A stretch of DNA of 64,000 nt from JAODBJ01 sp963782465 (GCA_963782465.1 CAWAJR010000001.1:434001-498000), one strand, 5' to 3'. Positions 53,165 to 62,903 are shown, counted from the first letter of the stretch. Notes: generated by a model not told the origin, from the sequence alone. Program-made: numbers and translations.

Positions 53165-54276
53165 GGGAGCGTCTGGACCTCGACCGACAGCACCGCCGGC
53201 AGGTCGTGCACGATGGGCGCCCAGGTGTCGCCGTCGTCGGCCGACGCGTATACCTGGCCGCCCGTCGTCCCGAAGTAGACGCCGCACGGGTCGAGCGCGT
53301 CGACCGCCATGGCGTCGCGCAGCACGTTCACGTAACAATGCGACTGCGGGAGGCCGCTGGTGAGCGCTTCCCACTCGTTCCCTCCGCTGCGGCTGCGGTA
53401 GACGCGCAGCTTCCCTTCGGGTGGGTAGTGCAACGAGTCGCTCTCGATCGGTACGACATAGATGGTGTCGGGGGCGTTCGTGTTGACGTCGATGACGAAC
53501 CCGAAGTCGGTGGGGAGATCGCCGCTGATCTCGTACCACGAGTCGCCGGCGTCGTCGCTGCGCATCACGTCCCAGTGCTTCTGCATGAACAACACGTTCG
53601 GGCGCGACGGGTGCATCGCGATGCGGTGCACGCAGTGGCCGACTTCGGCCTCGGCGTCGGGGATGCCCTGGGAGTGCAACCCGCGGTTGATCGGCAGCCA
53701 TGATTTCGCACCGTCGTCGCTGCGGAACGCGCCCGCGGCCGAGATCGCGACGTACATGCGTTGCGCGTCTTGCGGGTCGAGCAGGATCGTGTGCAGGCAC
53801 ATCCCGCCCGCGCCCGGTTGCCACGCCGGGCCCGAGCCGTGCTCGCGCAAACCGGGGAGTTCCTGCCAGCTGCGGGCGCCGTCGGTGGAACGGAACAGCG
53901 CCGCGTCCTCCACCCCGGCGAAGACCGTGTCGGGGTCGGTGGGCGACGGTTCGAAGTGCCAGACCCGCGCGAACTCCCACGGGTGAGGGGTGCCGTCGTA
54001 CCACTGGTGCGTGCCGGGGACACCCTCGTAGCGGAACTCGTTCCCGACTGGTTCCCACGTCTTGCCGCCGTCGTCGGAACGCTGCACGAGCTGCCCGAAC
54101 CAGGAGGTGTTCTGTGACGCGTACAACCGGTTCGGGTCGGCGGGTGAACCCTTGACGTGGTACATCTCCCAGCCGCCGAACAGCGGGCCGTTCACGTCCC
54201 AGGCCCGGCGCGTGCCGTCGGACGTGAGAATGAATGCCCCCTTGCGCGTACCGACGAGCACGCGGACAGCGGTCAC
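53161..54276 (-). CDS. BNR/sialidase-like repeat (WD40/YVTN-type) beta-propeller protein
   Basis: 371 residues with several BNR (Asp-box) motifs SxDxGxTW: QRSDDGGKTWEPVG, FRSTDGARSWQELPG, FRSDDGAKSWLPINR, MRSDDAGDSWYEISG and ASADDGDTWAPIVHD. Five or more such boxes make a sialidase-type propeller, but the catalytic residues of sialidases are not evident. There is no signal peptide, so it is probably cytoplasmic. GTG 54276 (VTAVRVLVGTRKGAFIL) has GGAG about nine bases upstream. It is coupled to the MoaD-like gene downstream. Function unknown. Confidence 0.88.
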   Translation of the reverse strand: MTAVRVLVGTRKGAFILTSDGTRRAWDVNGPLFGGWEMYHVKGSPADPNRLYASQNTSWFGQLVQRSDDGGKTWEPVGNEFRYEGVPGTHQWYDGTPHPWEFARVWHFEPSPTDPDTVFAGVEDAALFRSTDGARSWQELPGLREHGSGPAWQPGAGGMCLHTILLDPQDAQRMYVAISAAGAFRSDDGAKSWLPINRGLHSQGIPDAEAEVGHCVHRIAMHPSRPNVLFMQKHWDVMRSDDAGDSWYEISGDLPTDFGFVIDVNTNAPDTIYVVPIESDSLHYPPEGKLRVYRSRSGGNEWEALTSGLPQSHCYVNVLRDAMAVDALDPCGVYFGTTGGQVYASADDGDTWAPIVHDLPAVLSVEVQTLP

Positions 54277-54389
54277 CGGTGGTTCTCCGGCCGGCGGGTG
54301 AAGATTCGAGACCTGGACACGGTGCCCCCTCTGTGACGATGTCGACGATCGCGAAGGTTCTGACGGTTGCCGGCCCGGGAACTCATCGG

Positions 54390-55652
54390 TCAGTTCCCGA
54401 AGTCCCAGCCGATGCCGTGGCTGAACTGGGCGAGGACGTTCTTGGCGATGAGGATCCGGTGGACCTCGTCGGGGCCGTCGGCGAGGCGCAGCGTCCGGGC
54501 CCCCTGGTACATCGCGTAGAGCGGCAGGTCGCCCGACACGCCGGCGGCGCCCCACACCTGGATCGCGCGGTCGACGACCCGCTCGTAGGCGGCGGGAACG
54601 AACACTTTGATGGCCGAAATGTCGGTGCGCGGGTCGCCGTCGCTCGCCATCTTCTCGGCGCAGTGGATCGTCATGAGCCGGGCCGCCTGGATGTCGATGT
54701 AAGAGTCGGCGATGAACCCCTGGATGAACTGCTTCGTCTGCAGGAGGCCGCCGTGCACCTCGCGGGTACGCGCCCGTTCCACCATCAGGTCGAACGCGCG
54801 CCACATCTGCCCGACGGAGTTCATGCAGTGGTAGACGCGGCCGGCGCCGAGGCGGTCCTGCGCGGCCTGGTGCCCGCTGCCGCGGCTGCCGAGTTGGTTC
54901 TCGATCGGCACGCGCACGTCTTCGTAGACGATCTCGCAGTGGTCACTCTCGACCCCCCACACGTTGATCCCGCGCAACACGTGCACGCCCGGGGTGTTCT
55001 TCGGCACGATGATCTGCGTCATGCGCGCGTTGCCGTTGGATCCGCTGCCGCTCGCGCCATCGACGTCCTCGGTGCGGCACATCACGATGAAGAAGTCGGC
55101 TCGCTTCCCGTTCGACGTGAACCACTTGTGGCCGTTGATCACCCATTCGTCGCCGTCGCGACGGGCGGTGGTGCGCAACGAACGCGGGTCGGAGCCGGGC
55201 GCGTCCGGCTCGGTCATCGAGAAGCCCGATTCGAGCTTCCCTTCGATCAACGGCACCAACCACTTCTGTTTCTGTTCTTCGGTTGCGTACTTCACGAGCA
55301 ACGTCTGGTTGCCGGAGTTGGGTGCGACGACACCGAAGAGGGACGCGGCGCCGACCGCGTACGCCAGCACTTCGTTCATGTACGCGAGTTCGAGGAAGTC
55401 GAGCCCGGCGCCGCCGTACTCGACCGGGAGGTGAGGTGCCCACAATCCGGCCTGCCGCACGACCGACCGCACGTGCTCGCGCAGTTGCTTCGCGGCCGCG
55501 AGGTCGGATTCGGTGACGCTCGGGTTGGTACGCGCCGCCCACAGCAGGTTCTCGTTGGGCAGGATCTCGCGGTTCACGATCGTCGCCGTCAACGCGCGGA
55601 TCTCGTTGACCCGCTCCGACATCGTCGGGATCGGTTGCACGTTCATTGCCAT
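54390..55652 (-). CDS. Acyl-CoA dehydrogenase family protein
   Basis: 420 residues. The FAD-binding middle strands are SGFSMTEPDAPGSDPRSLRT, and WVINGHKWFTSNGKRADFFI; the C-terminal helical domain has KQFIQGFIADSYIDIQAARL, and IQVWGAAGVSGDLPL, with LADGPDEVHRILIAKNVL at the end. The DGPDEVH ending places it in the ACAD10/11-like group and not with classic short-chain enzymes, whose base is elsewhere. It would oxidise a CoA thioester, electrons going to electron-transfer flavoprotein. The next gene upstream is SnoaL-like, 61 bp away. Confidence 0.92.
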   Translation of the reverse strand: MAMNVQPIPTMSERVNEIRALTATIVNREILPNENLLWAARTNPSVTESDLAAAKQLREHVRSVVRQAGLWAPHLPVEYGGAGLDFLELAYMNEVLAYAVGAASLFGVVAPNSGNQTLLVKYATEEQKQKWLVPLIEGKLESGFSMTEPDAPGSDPRSLRTTARRDGDEWVINGHKWFTSNGKRADFFIVMCRTEDVDGASGSGSNGNARMTQIIVPKNTPGVHVLRGINVWGVESDHCEIVYEDVRVPIENQLGSRGSGHQAAQDRLGAGRVYHCMNSVGQMWRAFDLMVERARTREVHGGLLQTKQFIQGFIADSYIDIQAARLMTIHCAEKMASDGDPRTDISAIKVFVPAAYERVVDRAIQVWGAAGVSGDLPLYAMYQGARTLRLADGPDEVHRILIAKNVLAQFSHGIGWDFGN

Positions 55653-55713
55653 GGGGTTCCTTCACGAGCGGAGGGAGCGCGAACACCGCGTCGTTCCCCG
55701 AACGTCGTCGCGT

Positions 55714-56055
55714 TCAGCGTTCGGGAGCCGGTGGGCCGTTGTAGATGACGAGGCGGGAGATCTTGCCGCCGGCGAGGGTGAAGAAATCGCCGACGAGTGT
55801 CGTGCTGCCGTTCATGCGGAGCCGGATCTCGACCGCGACCCGGTCGTCGTCGACGAGGAGCGGGCCGGGCTCGGGCCAGAGGTCTTCGACGAGGAACGCG
55901 AGGTCGCGGTAGAAGCCCGCGATCGCGTCCGGACCGGTGAACGTGCCGGCCACCGTGACGAGCTGCGCGTCGGGCGCGAAGAGTGTGAGGAGCGCCCCCG
56001 CGTCCTTGTTGCGGATGGCGGTGAAGTACGCGTCGACGACCTCGGTGCCGTTCAT
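55714..56055 (-). CDS. SnoaL-like/NTF2-fold protein
   Basis: 113 residues. VVDAYFTAIRNKDAGALLTL, FAPDAQLVTVAGTFTGPDAI and IRLRMNGSTTLVGDFFTLAG with KISRLVIYNGP are the helix-strand pattern of the SnoaL/NTF2 fold. Polar pockets of this fold serve as isomerases, cyclases or dehydratases. ATG 56055 overlaps the TGA of the amidohydrolase (ATGA), so the two are coupled. Substrate unknown; a role near the acyl-CoA dehydrogenase pathway is plausible. Confidence 0.88.
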   Translation of the reverse strand: MNGTEVVDAYFTAIRNKDAGALLTLFAPDAQLVTVAGTFTGPDAIAGFYRDLAFLVEDLWPEPGPLLVDDDRVAVEIRLRMNGSTTLVGDFFTLAGGKISRLVIYNGPPAPER

Positions 56056-57152
56056 GGCAGTTGGTAGCACTCGATCGCGTTCGTGCCGAGTACACGGGCC
56101 TGCGCGGCGCCGGAGAGCGGCGCGATCGCGTCGCGGAGTTTGGCGACCGCGCCGGGGAAGGTCGAGTCGTGATGGGGGTAGTCGGATCCCCACACGATGC
56201 GATCGTCACCGACGAGGGGAGCGAGGGCCGGCAGGGTCGGCTCGTCGATCTCGAAGCTGATCCAGCACTGGCGCGCGAAGTACTCGCTCGGTGCGAGCTT
56301 CATGTCGGGACAGAAGTCGCCGAACCCGTCGACCTGCTCGTCGAGGCGCCACAGCCAGTAGGGCGCCCATCCGCCTCCCGCTTCGAGGAAGACGAACCGC
56401 AAGCGCGGATGACGTTCCATCACGCCCTGGGTGATGAGCTGCGCGCAGGCGAGCATCTGTTCGAACGCGTGCGACACCGCGTGCAAGATGAGCGGGTTGA
56501 AGGGTTTCCGGTCGGCGCCGAGGGTCGCGATCGTGTTCGACGACCCTTCGTGGATCCCGATCGTGACGCCGAGTTCTTCGGCGGTCGCCCAGAAGCGGTC
56601 GTGGCTCGGGTGCACGATCGTGCGGCCGAGGCAGGGGTTCGGGCGGAGGAACGCGGCGCGGAAGCCGAGGTCGTCGTGCGCTCGCCGCAACTCCGCGACG
56701 GCCGCGTCGGGGGATTGCCACGGCACCATCGCGGCGCCGTAGAGGCGCCCGGGGTCGGCGGAGCAGTACTCGGCGAGCCAGTCGTTGTAGGCGCGGGCGA
56801 GCGATGTCGCCGCGTCGGGATCGGTGATCGCCCAGAAGTTCAGGCCGAGCGACGGGTACAGCACTGCCGTCTCGATGCCTTCGAGGTCCATGTCGGCCAG
56901 GCGCGCCCGAGGATCGAAGCCTCCGGGCTGGGCCTCGTCGTAGGAGGGCGAACGGCCGAGGTCGGCCATGTTCGACCCGGGCGTCCCCAGCTTCCCGAGC
57001 GACACCGTGACGATCTCCTGGTCGCCCACGTACACATGGTCGAGGCCGTACGAATCTCTCGTCACGTGCAACCGGTGCGCTTCGGGGCACGCGTCGAACG
57101 TCGCCAGCGGTTCGAGCACGTGTCCGTCGGCGTCCACCACTCGCGGGCTCAC
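56052..57152 (-). CDS. Amidohydrolase family protein (amidohydrolase_2)
   Basis: 366 residues. Metal motif VVDADGHVLEP at the N-terminus, His in IGIHEGSSNT and HAVSHAFEQ, and the last metal Asp in IVWGSDYPHHDSTFPGAV. LYPSLGLNFWAITDPDAATS and NDWLAEYCSADPGRLYGAAM are shared with the larger relative at 44612-46030. GTG 57152 is chosen at the conserved VSPRVVDADGH start; the frame is open further upstream but weakly supported. The catalysed reaction could be decarboxylation or hydrolysis. Its last bases overlap the SnoaL-like gene, and the acyl-CoA dehydrogenase follows, a likely catabolic unit. Confidence 0.9.
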   Translation of the reverse strand: MSPRVVDADGHVLEPLATFDACPEAHRLHVTRDSYGLDHVYVGDQEIVTVSLGKLGTPGSNMADLGRSPSYDEAQPGGFDPRARLADMDLEGIETAVLYPSLGLNFWAITDPDAATSLARAYNDWLAEYCSADPGRLYGAAMVPWQSPDAAVAELRRAHDDLGFRAAFLRPNPCLGRTIVHPSHDRFWATAEELGVTIGIHEGSSNTIATLGADRKPFNPLILHAVSHAFEQMLACAQLITQGVMERHPRLRFVFLEAGGGWAPYWLWRLDEQVDGFGDFCPDMKLAPSEYFARQCWISFEIDEPTLPALAPLVGDDRIVWGSDYPHHDSTFPGAVAKLRDAIAPLSGAAQARVLGTNAIECYQLP

Positions 57153-57283
57153 GATCGCGAACGCTAGTTCTCTCCCGGCCCCGGTGCCGCCGACCGGTTC
57201 GATCGTCCGGGAACCGAAAGATGATGGTTTGGGGGAGCTCGCGCGGCGGTAATGCGTCCCGGACACCGATATCGGGGGGACCG

Positions 57284-60200
57284 ATGCGAGTTGCGCGTGC
57301 ACGCGGATGGTTGGGATCGCTGCTCGCGGCCGTCCTGGTTGCCGGTGGGCTGATGCTGGCCGGCAGCAGTCCGGCCCTGGCGCAAACCGTGAGTCGCACG
57401 TTCACGTCGGTGCAGTGCACCGCGACCGTGAACGGCTCGCAGATCAGCCAGACCCAGGACATCACGATCGCGATCACCGCGCCCGACCGGGTCGACCCGG
57501 GCTCGACGTTCACCGTGACCTTCCCGGGCGCGAGCACGCAGCTCCCGACCCGCTCGAACGGCCTCAACATCACGAGCTACTCGAACATCTTCCAGGTGTT
57601 GCAGATCAACAGCGCGAACTTCGATTCGGGCTCGATCGTGAACCCCGGCACCGCGTCGGTCCTGCCCGCCGGCAGCTCCACGCCGGTCTCGCTGACCGAG
57701 CAGGCATCGCTGCCCGCGTCGAACCAGATCCGCTTCGGCCAGCCCGGCCCGTTCAACCCGGGGACGCCCGGCGATGCGAACTTCGCAACCTTGACGACCC
57801 CCGACATCAGCGTCAGCGCGACCGCGCCGGCGTCAGGGAACGTGACCCTCAACATGGTGTCGCTCACGACGACGGTGGTTCTCAACAACACACTGACTGC
57901 GAACGTGGTGTGCAATGTTCCGAACGACCCGCTGATCACGATCCCGGTCGGCGCCGCGAACACGCCGCCGACCGTCGACGCGGGGCCTGACGTCAGCGGC
58001 GACATGCAGGCACCGATCGCCGTGACCGGGAGCGTCACCGACCCCGACAGCACGCCGGCACTCGCGTGGACGATCAACAGCGGCTCGTGCACGTTCGCCG
58101 ACCCGGCCGCGGCGAGCACGACGGTGACCTGTACGACACCCGGAACGTTCACTGCGACGCTCACGGCCGACGACGGGGTCAACCCGCCGGTCGCCGACAC
58201 GACTCAGGTGACCGTGAACCAGACGACACCCCTCGCGGTCAGCGCGGGTGGGCCGGTGACGGGCGCCGTCTCGCATGAAATCGCACTGCAGGGAACGGTG
58301 GTCGATCCCTCGGCGACACCGACCGTTCAATGGAGCATCGATTCGGCCGATTGCAGCTTCGCCGACGCGACCGTTCCCTCCACCACCGTCACCTGTTCGG
58401 CGATCGGCAACTACACGGCGACCTTGACCGCGAACGACGGTGCCAACCCGCAGGCGTCCGACTCCGCTCCGGTCACGGTCACCGCCGATGTCGCGCCAAC
58501 CGTGAATGCCGGCGATGACGCGAGCGGCAATACCGGCGCCGCGATCGCCTTGCACGGATCGGTCGCCGACCCCGACGACACACCGTCGGTCGCGTGGACG
58601 TCGAGCAGCCCGGCCTGTTCGTTCGCGTCGCCCGCCCAGGCCGACACGACGATCAGCTGCTCCGCCCCGGGCACCTACACCGCGACGCTCACGGCCGACG
58701 ACGGCTTCAACCCGCCTGTGACGGACAGCGCCACCATCACGGTGACCGACATCTTGTTCCCGTTCAACTGGGACGTCGACGCGACCACCCACCTCAAGAA
58801 GCTCAACATGGACGTGACCGTCCCGACCGGCAACTTCAGCGGGGTCGTGGATCTCACGACCGGCGAGCTCAGCGGCGACATCACGCTCCCACCCGCGCAG
58901 GTCACCTTGAGCCTGGCCGGGTTCGGTCTCGTCACCGCGAACATGCAGATCACCGAGACGCAGCCGATCACCGGCCACCTCGACCCGGCGACGTTCGCGG
59001 TGAGCGCGACGGCCGTGTTCGACATTCACGTCTTGAGCGCCTACCCAACCGCCACACCATCGGTCAACCTCGTCGGTGACTCGTGCAAGACCTCCACTCC
59101 CGTGAGCGTCACGATGGACGGCACCGCGAACCTCTCCGGCAGCTCGACGTTCTCGGGCTTGTACACGATCCCGCCGCTCGAGAACTGCGGTCTCGCCACG
59201 ACCGCGCTCAACCTCGTCATCCCCGGCCCCGGCAACACCTTCAGCGCCACGGTCGCGCCACCGCCGGTCGCGCCGTCGGTCACGACGCAACCGACCGACG
59301 TCACGGTGAGCCCGGGCGAGAGCTATTCGTTCACGGCCGCGGCGACGGCGACGCCCGACCCGTCGGTCCAGTGGCAGGTGTCGACCGATGGCGGCTCGAC
59401 GTTCACCGACATCTCCGGTGCTGTCGACCCCACCTATGGCGCGACGGCCGCGACGGCCGACTCGGGCAAGCAGTTCCGCGCCGTCTTCACGAACCCGGCC
59501 GGCTCCGATACGACGAACGCGGCGACGCTGACCGTCGCGGTCGCGCCCGATGCGCCGGTCATCGGCACGGCGAGCGCCGGTCCGGGCCGGGCGACGGTGG
59601 ACTTCACGCCGCCGGCGAACGACGGAGGCAGCCCGATCATCGACTACACGGCGCAGTGCGCGTCGAGTGACGGGGGCGCCGCGGGCTCGGCGACCGGCGC
59701 GGGAAGCCCGATCACCGTGAACGACCTCACGCCCTCGGCCACGTACACGTGCAGCGTCACGGCCCGCAACGCGATCGGGTCGAGCGCGCCGTCGAGCGCG
59801 TCGAACCCCGTGGTCACGACCGCAGCGCCGAAGATCACGACGCAACCATCCGACACGAGCGTCGGCGCCGGCGAGCCGTACTCGTTCAGCGCCGCGGCCT
59901 CGGGCACGCCGGCACCGACCGTGCAGTGGCAGGTGTCGACCGATGGCGGTTCGACGTTCACCGACATCAACGGCGCGACCGCCGACGATCTGGCGGGCAC
60001 CGCCACGTTGCACGACTCGGGGAACGAATATCGCGCCGTGTACACCAACGACGCCGGCACCGCAACGACGAACGCGGCGCAATTGACTGTCACGAACTCG
60101 ACCACGATCTCCGTCGGTGCAACCTCGGTCGTCGAGGGCGACAGCGGGAAGAACCGAACCGCGACGCTGACCGTGACCCTGTCGCAGCCGTCGGCCCAGA

Positions 60201-60793
60201 ACGTGACCGTGCACTACGCGACCGTGAACGGCACCGCAACGGCACCGTCCGACTTCGTGGCGAAGAGCGGGAACCTCACCTTCAAGGCCGGCAAGACGAC
60301 CCAGTACGTGACGGTGGCGGTGAAGCCCGACGTCACCGTCGAACCCGACGAGACGTTCTCCGTCGCGTTGTCGAACCCGACAGGCGGCTACTCGCTCGCG
60401 GCCGCGCACGCGCAAGGTGGCGTCACGATCCTCAACGACGACGCGAACACGTCGCTCACGGTGAGCGTGGGTGACGCGACGGTTTGCCGTTCGGCGAGTG
60501 GGCCGGCCGACACCGCGAAGGTGTTGGTGTCGCTGTCGTCACCCGCGACCTCGACCGTGACCGTGCGTCTCGCGTTGTCGGCCGGTTCGGCGACGAGCGG
60601 CACCGACTTCAAACCGTGGAAGCCCAAGACGCTGACCTTCAAGGCGGGCCAGTTCCAGAAGGTCATCGCCGTGTCGGTCGTCCCCGGTTCGAGCTCGCAG
60701 GCGAAGACCGCACTGCTCACGCTCTCGAACCCCAGCGCCGGTCTTACGATCGGACGAGCCGCCGGCACGGTGACGATCATCGACCACGACTGA
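57284..60793 (+). CDS. Large secreted multidomain protein (PKD/Ig-like, FnIII-like, Calx-beta)
   Basis: 1169 residues. Signal peptide about 1-34 (WLGSLLAAVLVAGGLMLAG). Residues 35-225 form an N-terminal beta domain (TFTVTFPGASTQLPTRSNG). Three PKD-like repeats of ~90 residues follow at about 225, 309 and 402, each with TFTATLTADDGVNPPV-type ends and a Cys pair. Residues 490-660 are another beta region. Two Ig-like modules with WQVSTDGGSTFTDI at about 662 and 849 flank an FnIII-like module near 754; two Calx-beta domains (SVVEGDSGKNRTATLTVTLS, then a second near 1055) end the protein. There is no LPxTG anchor. ATG 57284 has GGGGGA seven bases upstream. Likely a surface or matrix adhesin. Confidence 0.88.
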   Translation: MRVARARGWLGSLLAAVLVAGGLMLAGSSPALAQTVSRTFTSVQCTATVNGSQISQTQDITIAITAPDRVDPGSTFTVTFPGASTQLPTRSNGLNITSYSNIFQVLQINSANFDSGSIVNPGTASVLPAGSSTPVSLTEQASLPASNQIRFGQPGPFNPGTPGDANFATLTTPDISVSATAPASGNVTLNMVSLTTTVVLNNTLTANVVCNVPNDPLITIPVGAANTPPTVDAGPDVSGDMQAPIAVTGSVTDPDSTPALAWTINSGSCTFADPAAASTTVTCTTPGTFTATLTADDGVNPPVADTTQVTVNQTTPLAVSAGGPVTGAVSHEIALQGTVVDPSATPTVQWSIDSADCSFADATVPSTTVTCSAIGNYTATLTANDGANPQASDSAPVTVTADVAPTVNAGDDASGNTGAAIALHGSVADPDDTPSVAWTSSSPACSFASPAQADTTISCSAPGTYTATLTADDGFNPPVTDSATITVTDILFPFNWDVDATTHLKKLNMDVTVPTGNFSGVVDLTTGELSGDITLPPAQVTLSLAGFGLVTANMQITETQPITGHLDPATFAVSATAVFDIHVLSAYPTATPSVNLVGDSCKTSTPVSVTMDGTANLSGSSTFSGLYTIPPLENCGLATTALNLVIPGPGNTFSATVAPPPVAPSVTTQPTDVTVSPGESYSFTAAATATPDPSVQWQVSTDGGSTFTDISGAVDPTYGATAATADSGKQFRAVFTNPAGSDTTNAATLTVAVAPDAPVIGTASAGPGRATVDFTPPANDGGSPIIDYTAQCASSDGGAAGSATGAGSPITVNDLTPSATYTCSVTARNAIGSSAPSSASNPVVTTAAPKITTQPSDTSVGAGEPYSFSAAASGTPAPTVQWQVSTDGGSTFTDINGATADDLAGTATLHDSGNEYRAVYTNDAGTATTNAAQLTVTNSTTISVGATSVVEGDSGKNRTATLTVTLSQPSAQNVTVHYATVNGTATAPSDFVAKSGNLTFKAGKTTQYVTVAVKPDVTVEPDETFSVALSNPTGGYSLAAAHAQGGVTILNDDANTSLTVSVGDATVCRSASGPADTAKVLVSLSSPATSTVTVRLALSAGSATSGTDFKPWKPKTLTFKAGQFQKVIAVSVVPGSSSQAKTALLTLSNPSAGLTIGRAAGTVTIIDHD

Positions 60794-60837
60794 AGCTCGC
60801 CTGGGGGGCCGGAACTCATCGCCCGCGCTGCCGCGTG

Positions 60838-61926
60838 TCAACCGCGATGAGCGAGCGACTCGCGAGGTTGCGTCGACGCCGCGCCCGGTGCGCCGCCGGG
60901 TTCACCGCCACGACCCAACCGGCGTGCGCCGATCGCGATGAGACCGGCACCGAGGCCGATGGCGAACATGATCGCGGCGCGGTCCGCGCCGGGTGTGAGA
61001 TCGGACGGCACGTGGGCGCGAGCGAGCGAGAGCACGTTGGCGAGGCCCGAACCGAGGAACACGAACACGCCGGCGACGAGCAGCATCGGCGCGGCGGCAT
61101 GGATGCCCTTCCGGACGATGACGAGCAACGCGCCCAGGACCGCGAGGAACGAGAACCATTCGTAGCCGGTCGCGCCGAGCCGGGAGAGCGCGGGCGCGGC
61201 ATACCAGTGCCATGTGCCCACGATCACGCGGGCGTTGACCGCGAGGTACACGACGAGGAGCGGCACGAGGCCCCAGGCCAGGCGTCGCCGGCGGGCCACG
61301 GCCCCGAGGCCCACCGCGATCAGCAACGCACCGAGCAGCCACGGCCATGGCGACGGCCCCGGCGACCACACGACGTCACCCGAGATGCGGAACCGCTTGC
61401 CGTTCGCGACGAGTGGCACGCCCCAGTTCTTGATGAGGACGTGCGAGTGGTGGGGATCGTGCGCGACGACGGGCGGGTTGTTGTTGCCCATCCAGTGCGA
61501 GCGATGGTCGTGCCAGCGCGCGAGATGGCCGGCCGACAGCCGGCGCCATTGCGGCGCCGCGTGCGCGTCGTACTGGCGGGGCGCGGCGACCGTGATGATG
61601 TTCGACCGGTTCAGGAACACCGCCGGTGAGCGGGTGTTCTCGAACACGCCGCTCGGCCCGACCCGCAGGTACGGCTCGCCTTCGTAGCCGAGCACGGTGA
61701 CGTCGACGGGTGAGTCGTTACGCAGTTCGAGCTTGGCGCCGAGGTCGATGGCGCGCACCGAGACTCCTGCAAGGTTCGGTGTCACGCCGTGAACGACAGT
61801 GGTGAAGTCGCTTGGTTGCGGCCCGCCCGTTGCGTGGGCCGCGGCGGGAGAAGCGGCTGCCGCCACGAGGACGAAGCCGAGCACCGAAGCACTGGCGAAC
61901 ATTCGAACGGTACGCACGACAGCCAT
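60838..61926 (-). CDS. Secreted/membrane protein with extracytoplasmic N-terminal domain
   Basis: 362 residues. The N-terminus MAVVRTVRMFASASVLGFVL is a signal peptide (cleavage near AAAHA). Residues 30-190 form an outer domain rich in His, Trp and Arg (HATGGPQPSDF, WHDHRSHWMGNNNPPVVAHD, HHSHVLIKNWGVPLV), which could bind copper or another metal. The last 170 residues have five transmembrane helices (PWLLGALLIAVGLGAV, LVPLLVVYLAVNARVIV, FLAVLGALLVIVRKG and others). No family name is known to me. ATG 61926 is preferred over 61956 because it begins the signal peptide. Confidence 0.75.
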   Translation of the reverse strand: MAVVRTVRMFASASVLGFVLVAAAASPAAAHATGGPQPSDFTTVVHGVTPNLAGVSVRAIDLGAKLELRNDSPVDVTVLGYEGEPYLRVGPSGVFENTRSPAVFLNRSNIITVAAPRQYDAHAAPQWRRLSAGHLARWHDHRSHWMGNNNPPVVAHDPHHSHVLIKNWGVPLVANGKRFRISGDVVWSPGPSPWPWLLGALLIAVGLGAVARRRRLAWGLVPLLVVYLAVNARVIVGTWHWYAAPALSRLGATGYEWFSFLAVLGALLVIVRKGIHAAAPMLLVAGVFVFLGSGLANVLSLARAHVPSDLTPGADRAAIMFAIGLGAGLIAIGARRLGRGGEPGGAPGAASTQPRESLAHRG

Positions 61927-62066
61927 CTTCGCCGCGCGCCGTGGCCCGGAACCCATCGGCCCGACAACCTTCGAGAATCCTCGGGGCCCGGGAACTTTCC
62001 CCCCGTTCGACCGACCGTTATCCGGGATTGTGCGCCCCGATGGCGATCGACAACGGGTAGGGAGTC

Positions 62067-62885
62067 ATGGCCAAGCAGTCGGAAACGAACCGGCCCCGTG
62101 CGAGCACTCGAACGGGAAGCCCGAGCAAGCGCTCGCGGCAGCGGCGCAAGCGGAAGGCCGCCGCCGTTCGGGCCCGCAAAGGCGGCTCGCGATCCTGGCA
62201 ATGGGTACTCGTCGGCGTCGTCGTCGTCGCCGCCGGGGTCGTCGGCGTCGCGCTGCAAGCCAGCCGGTCGAAGACGGAGAACACCAAGGTCGTCGTGCCG
62301 AAAGCGGCGATGGGACCGAGTGGTTCCGTCGCCATCGGCTCGAAGTCGGCCAAGGTGCTGCTCGAGGAGTACGGCGACTTCCAGTGCCCGGTCTGCAAAG
62401 AGTTCTACGACGCGATGAACCCGACGATCCAGCAGCTCGTCACCAACGGCACGGTGAGGTTCGCGTTCCATCCGCTCAACATCATCGACGCGCACTCGCC
62501 GGGCAGCACCGAATCCGTGCGGGCTGCGAGCGCGTCGATCTGTGCGAACGACGCCGGGAAGTTCGACAACTACTACAACCTGCTCTACGAGAACCAGGCC
62601 GCGCAGGAGAACTCGGGGTTCCTCACCGACAGCCGGCTCGTCGCGTTCGGGAGCCAGGCGGGCATCACCGGCAACGCCCTCAGCACCTTCACGAAGTGCG
62701 TGAACGCGCACACGTACGAGGGCTACGTGCTCAAGTACGCCGATATCGCGTCGAAGGCGCCCAGGAGCGTGAGTGCCACGCCGACGATCTTCCTGAACGG
62801 CAAGGAGATCAGCTCGAGCGATCTCGTCAGCGGTTCGAACTTCGACCCGCAGAAACTGCAGGCCCTCGTGCAGCAAGCAGCGTGA
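62067..62885 (+). CDS. DsbA-like thioredoxin-fold protein, membrane-anchored
   Basis: 272 residues. A strongly basic start (SPSKRSRQRRKRKAAAVRAR) is followed by one transmembrane helix at about 47-65 (VLVGVVVVAAGVVGVALQAS) and an outer thioredoxin_4 domain with the redox motif CPVC in GDFQCPVCKEF and the cis-Pro loop SATPTIFLNG. A second Cys pair, SICAND and TKCVN, may form a structural disulfide. Type II membrane thiol oxidoreductases of this kind form disulfides in actinobacteria. ATG 62067 has GGGAG four bases upstream. Divergent from the His-rich membrane protein by 140 bp, which may be a partner. Confidence 0.9.
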   Translation: MAKQSETNRPRASTRTGSPSKRSRQRRKRKAAAVRARKGGSRSWQWVLVGVVVVAAGVVGVALQASRSKTENTKVVVPKAAMGPSGSVAIGSKSAKVLLEEYGDFQCPVCKEFYDAMNPTIQQLVTNGTVRFAFHPLNIIDAHSPGSTESVRAASASICANDAGKFDNYYNLLYENQAAQENSGFLTDSRLVAFGSQAGITGNALSTFTKCVNAHTYEGYVLKYADIASKAPRSVSATPTIFLNGKEISSSDLVSGSNFDPQKLQALVQQAA

Positions 62886-62903
62886 CGGGGGAGCGACGCG
62901 CCC

